A stretch of 64,000 nt of DNA from Psoroptes ovis (taxonomy: Eukaryota; Arthropoda; Arachnida; Sarcoptiformes; Psoroptidae). How positions within the stretch are numbered: the first letter of the stretch is position 1; each line of letters begins with the position of its first letter. Shown here piece after piece: positions 61,933-64,000 of the stretch. The stretch is from NCBI GenBank assembly GCA_002943765.1, contig PQWQ01000004.1, positions 1,178,001-1,242,000 on the forward strand, written 5' to 3'. The notes beneath the pieces were generated by a model. It made no database searches. It had not been told where the DNA came from and saw only the letters and a list, made by a program, of their open reading frames with translations. The position numbers and the translations under genes are program-made.

Positions 61933-62385
61933 TGTAATAGAAATGGTAGTGATTGATCTAAAGAGATGTTATTTAACATCATTAATTTTTAAATCGTTAG
62001 CTTAATGATGATAATGTTTAGCTGATTACCATATTTGGCAAAAATTCCAATTTAATCACATTGGCTAAACATGCACATCGTTATGATTTAAAGTATTCAA
62101 AACATCCTCGATTTAATTACCTTTCTATCACATTCCTTTCTCATAATGTATATATTTTCCGTCATTTTAATCAAAAAAAAAGAAAAAAAATTTGTCAATT
62201 ATGATTCAGTCAGTCGTTCTTTTCATCAAATGTTGTCATTGTCATGGTCATTATCATTTTTTTTATCAATAAATAAAATTTTTACAAAAAAAAAAAAACT
62301 TGTTGTTGTGTCATAAGTTTATTTTCGTGAAAAAAGAAAGTTAATGTCAATCCAAAATTGCGTTCCCCACCACGTATATCTTATA
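61933..62385 (+). repeat. 3' LTR
   Basis: 453 bp, apparently identical to the 5' LTR by eye. It carries the AATAAA signals that would end the element's transcript. Confidence 0.93.
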
Positions 62386-62389
62386 TTTA
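62386..62389. repeat. Target-site duplication (right) of LTR retrotransposon
   Basis: TTTA, matching 55226-55229. Confidence 0.75.
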
Positions 62390-63485
62390 TATTTCTTTTT
62401 AAATAATAGTATTATTTAAAGATATTATTATTATTATATGAACAACAATAAAAATAAGTAATAAGTAAGTAAGTATAAGCAGCTATCATGAAGTGGTAGT
62501 AAAATACTGATGATGAAAATAATAAAATAAAAAAAATCGAATACTAAAGTAATGAAAAGTGTAAAAAAAATGAAATCAAATGAATCGATATTTATGTTTG
62601 AAAATATATTAGATTGTCCGATAAGTTCTTGCCGATTTTCTCATTATTCGCTAGGATATAAACGGCAAAAACTTTTAGGACAGCCTAATATAAATAAATA
62701 TAAATATAAACTTGATTATAAAATAAAATATCGAAGAAAAATAAAAAAAAACTAATTTAATTTGTATTATCATATACATATGTGTGTGTAGTAATACATA
62801 CATAATACAAAAGTGGATGAGTTTGGATTGAAAAGAGCCCGAAAAAAAATATAAATGAAAACATTAAATGATAATGAATAAATAAGTTTTTAAAAATAAA
62901 TAAATAAACGAATAAGTCTTAGTATAAGTAATAATAATGATAATACAGGATATAGTTTTGAAAGGATATCCGTTTAATAATGTACGGCTATCAATAAATG
63001 TTTAGGATAGGACATCATTCAACAAAAAAAAATGATGCTTAATGGACATTGATTGTGTGTGTTAAATAGATTTACATTTATATTTATATATTTTTCAATT
63101 CAATGAATTTTGAATTGAAAACATTGAATTTCTTCGTGTTTGTTATTAATATACATTGAAAACTCACTGAACATTGTCTGAACACACAGTGTTTGTGAGT
63201 GAAATCTGAAATTTAAATTTGATTCGATTTGATTAATTAGAAATGTTCTTGGAAATATAATTATCATTTGAAGAGATCATCATCATCATCATCAAAAGCT
63301 TTCAAATGTCAATGATTATTATTATTTCCTAAGATGTCATTTTTGATTATAATCAAATGAATCAAAAAATTGAATTTATTTAGAATCTAAGCATTTGAAT
63401 TCGTTATTTTTCGCTATTCGATGTCAAATTTAATTCAAGATAATATGAATTGAGACAAGTTTCAATAATAATAGTTAATACTCAC
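62390..63485 (-). other. Receptor 2 intron 1, part 5' of the retrotransposon
   Basis: AT-rich intronic DNA containing one 80-bp MITE and simple repeats (TAAA, ATC). It begins at the donor GTGAGT (63481-63485 on the minus strand). No gene recognised. Confidence 0.55.
62609..62688. mobile_element. 80-bp palindromic mariner-type MITE, subfamily B copy 8
   Basis: Begins TTAGATTGTCCGATAAG and ends CTTTTAGGACAGCCTAA, with TA at 62607-62608 and 62689-62690. It lies in receptor 2 intron 1, about 220 bp from the LTR element. Confidence 0.87.
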
Positions 63486-63972
63486 CAATCTTGGCTATCG
63501 ATGGTGCTAAATATGAAGTGGATGAAGATGATGATATTGATGATGTTGAATGATGTTGCTGTTGTTGTTGTTGTTGTTGTAATGAAATACCAATCAATGA
63601 TAATGATGTTGATAATGTTAATCCATTGATATGATGATGATGATGCTGATAATAATACGATTGATAATTGATAGCTTCAACCATTATAAATTTTTGATTC
63701 ATTATTAACAAAAATGATGATGGTGATAATAATAATAATAATAATAATTGTAATAGTAATGATGATTGAAAAATTTGATTTTTATGACATTTTAGATTCA
63801 AATTTAAACGTTTCAATAACAGCAATAATAATAGAAATGATGATAATAATAATTTAATAATTTGATCAATATTAATATAATTTTTGAATATAATTTGAAG
63901 AATATTGAAATTATTTATATTTTCACATGAATAATAATAATAATATTTACAACGAAAAAATTTCATTATCAT
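63486..63972 (-). CDS. Candidate exon 1 of receptor 2 (leader)
   Basis: A minus-strand open frame of 162 codons plus one base ends in a strong donor (TTG|GTGAGTATTAAC) with phase 1. The last residues APSIAKIG join exon 2 of receptor 2 (acceptor at 49110, AATGTAG|GTGC) to read SIAKIGAIFHRND, which is the usual layout at the start of the glutamate-receptor amino-terminal domain. It encodes hydrophobic Leu-rich, His-rich and Gln/Ser-rich runs, much like the leader exon of receptor 1. The first Met is at 63972, but a later Met could be used. If right, intron 1 is about 14.4 kb. Linkage over that distance is inferred, not shown. Confidence 0.6.
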
Positions 63973-64000
63973 TGATTTGATTATTATTATTGTTATAATT

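Larger units (their letters stand above)
55230..62385 (+). mobile_element. Complete 7.16-kb LTR retrotransposon with gag-pol-env in one frame
   Basis: LTRs 55230-55682 and 61933-62385 (453 bp each) bracket one uninterrupted coding frame (55719-61856), a polypurine tract and a short 3' leader. The target duplication TTTA is intact. The LTRs show no difference that I can see by eye, and the frame has no stop or frameshift, so the insertion is recent and the copy may still be active. It is in the plus orientation, opposite to the receptor gene in whose first intron it sits. Order protease-RT-RNase H-integrase places pol in the Ty3/Gypsy group, while gag resembles that of BEL/Pao elements. An envelope-like C-terminal domain makes it a potential endogenous-retrovirus-like element. 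I could not find a conventional tRNA primer-binding site (no TGG after the 5' LTR). Confidence 0.93.

Overview
This looks like nuclear DNA of a small-genome arthropod, most likely a mite of the astigmatid (dust or scab mite) kind. The support is a very AT-rich base composition, mostly short GT-AG introns (about 55-100 bp with a few long ones), Asn/His/Gln-rich low-complexity protein segments, and a gene set (Notch, kainate-type glutamate receptors, nicotinic-like Cys-loop channel, synaptophysin, beta-tubulin) that fits an arthropod. The species cannot be named from the sequence alone. I saw no bacterial or organellar genes, no rRNA or tRNA gene and no CRISPR array.

Layout. 1-7.6 kb is intergenic AT-rich DNA with seven copies of a palindromic 80-bp miniature transposon. 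7.6-14.0 kb (+) is a complete eight-exon kainate-type glutamate receptor with a long low-complexity tail. 14.0-23.2 kb is mostly non-coding, with three more miniature elements, a piggyBac-type miniature element and one orphan signal-peptide exon. 23.2-35.9 kb (+) is a complete five-exon Notch gene of about 2,158 aa with only about 20 EGF repeats and two LNR modules. 36.1-37.5 kb (-) is a divergent beta-tubulin that converges on Notch with overlapping 3' ends. 39.6-40.7 kb (-) is a synaptophysin-family gene. 42.6-43.5 kb is an 892-bp Tc1/mariner-superfamily element with 241-bp inverted repeats and a truncated transposase. 43.6-45.2 kb (-) is a divergent Cys-loop channel subunit. 45.6-64.0 kb (-) is a second kainate-type receptor whose first exon lies about 14 kb upstream. 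That 14-kb intron holds a complete, young-looking LTR retrotransposon (55.23-62.39 kb, + strand) with matching 453-bp LTRs and one 2,045-codon gag-pol-env frame.

How the genes relate. Four genes are neuronal or synaptic membrane proteins (two glutamate receptors, a Cys-loop channel, synaptophysin), and Notch is a developmental receptor. I see no evidence of a functional cluster beyond proximity. The two glutamate receptors share three intron positions. They differ at the pore Q/R site: Gln in the first, a genomically encoded Lys in the second.

Most worth a second look: (1) the 13-copy family of 80-bp palindromes with TA target duplications, which resembles human MADE1 in size, ends and fold; (2) the single-frame gag-pol-env element that seems to pair a BEL/Pao-like Gag with a Ty3/Gypsy-like Pol; (3) Notch lacking LNR-A and about 16 EGF repeats; (4) the Lys at the Q/R site; (5) a beta-tubulin without the acidic tail and with MPEI in place of MREI. 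All exon boundaries were read by eye from splice consensus, frame and protein continuity, with no transcript evidence.
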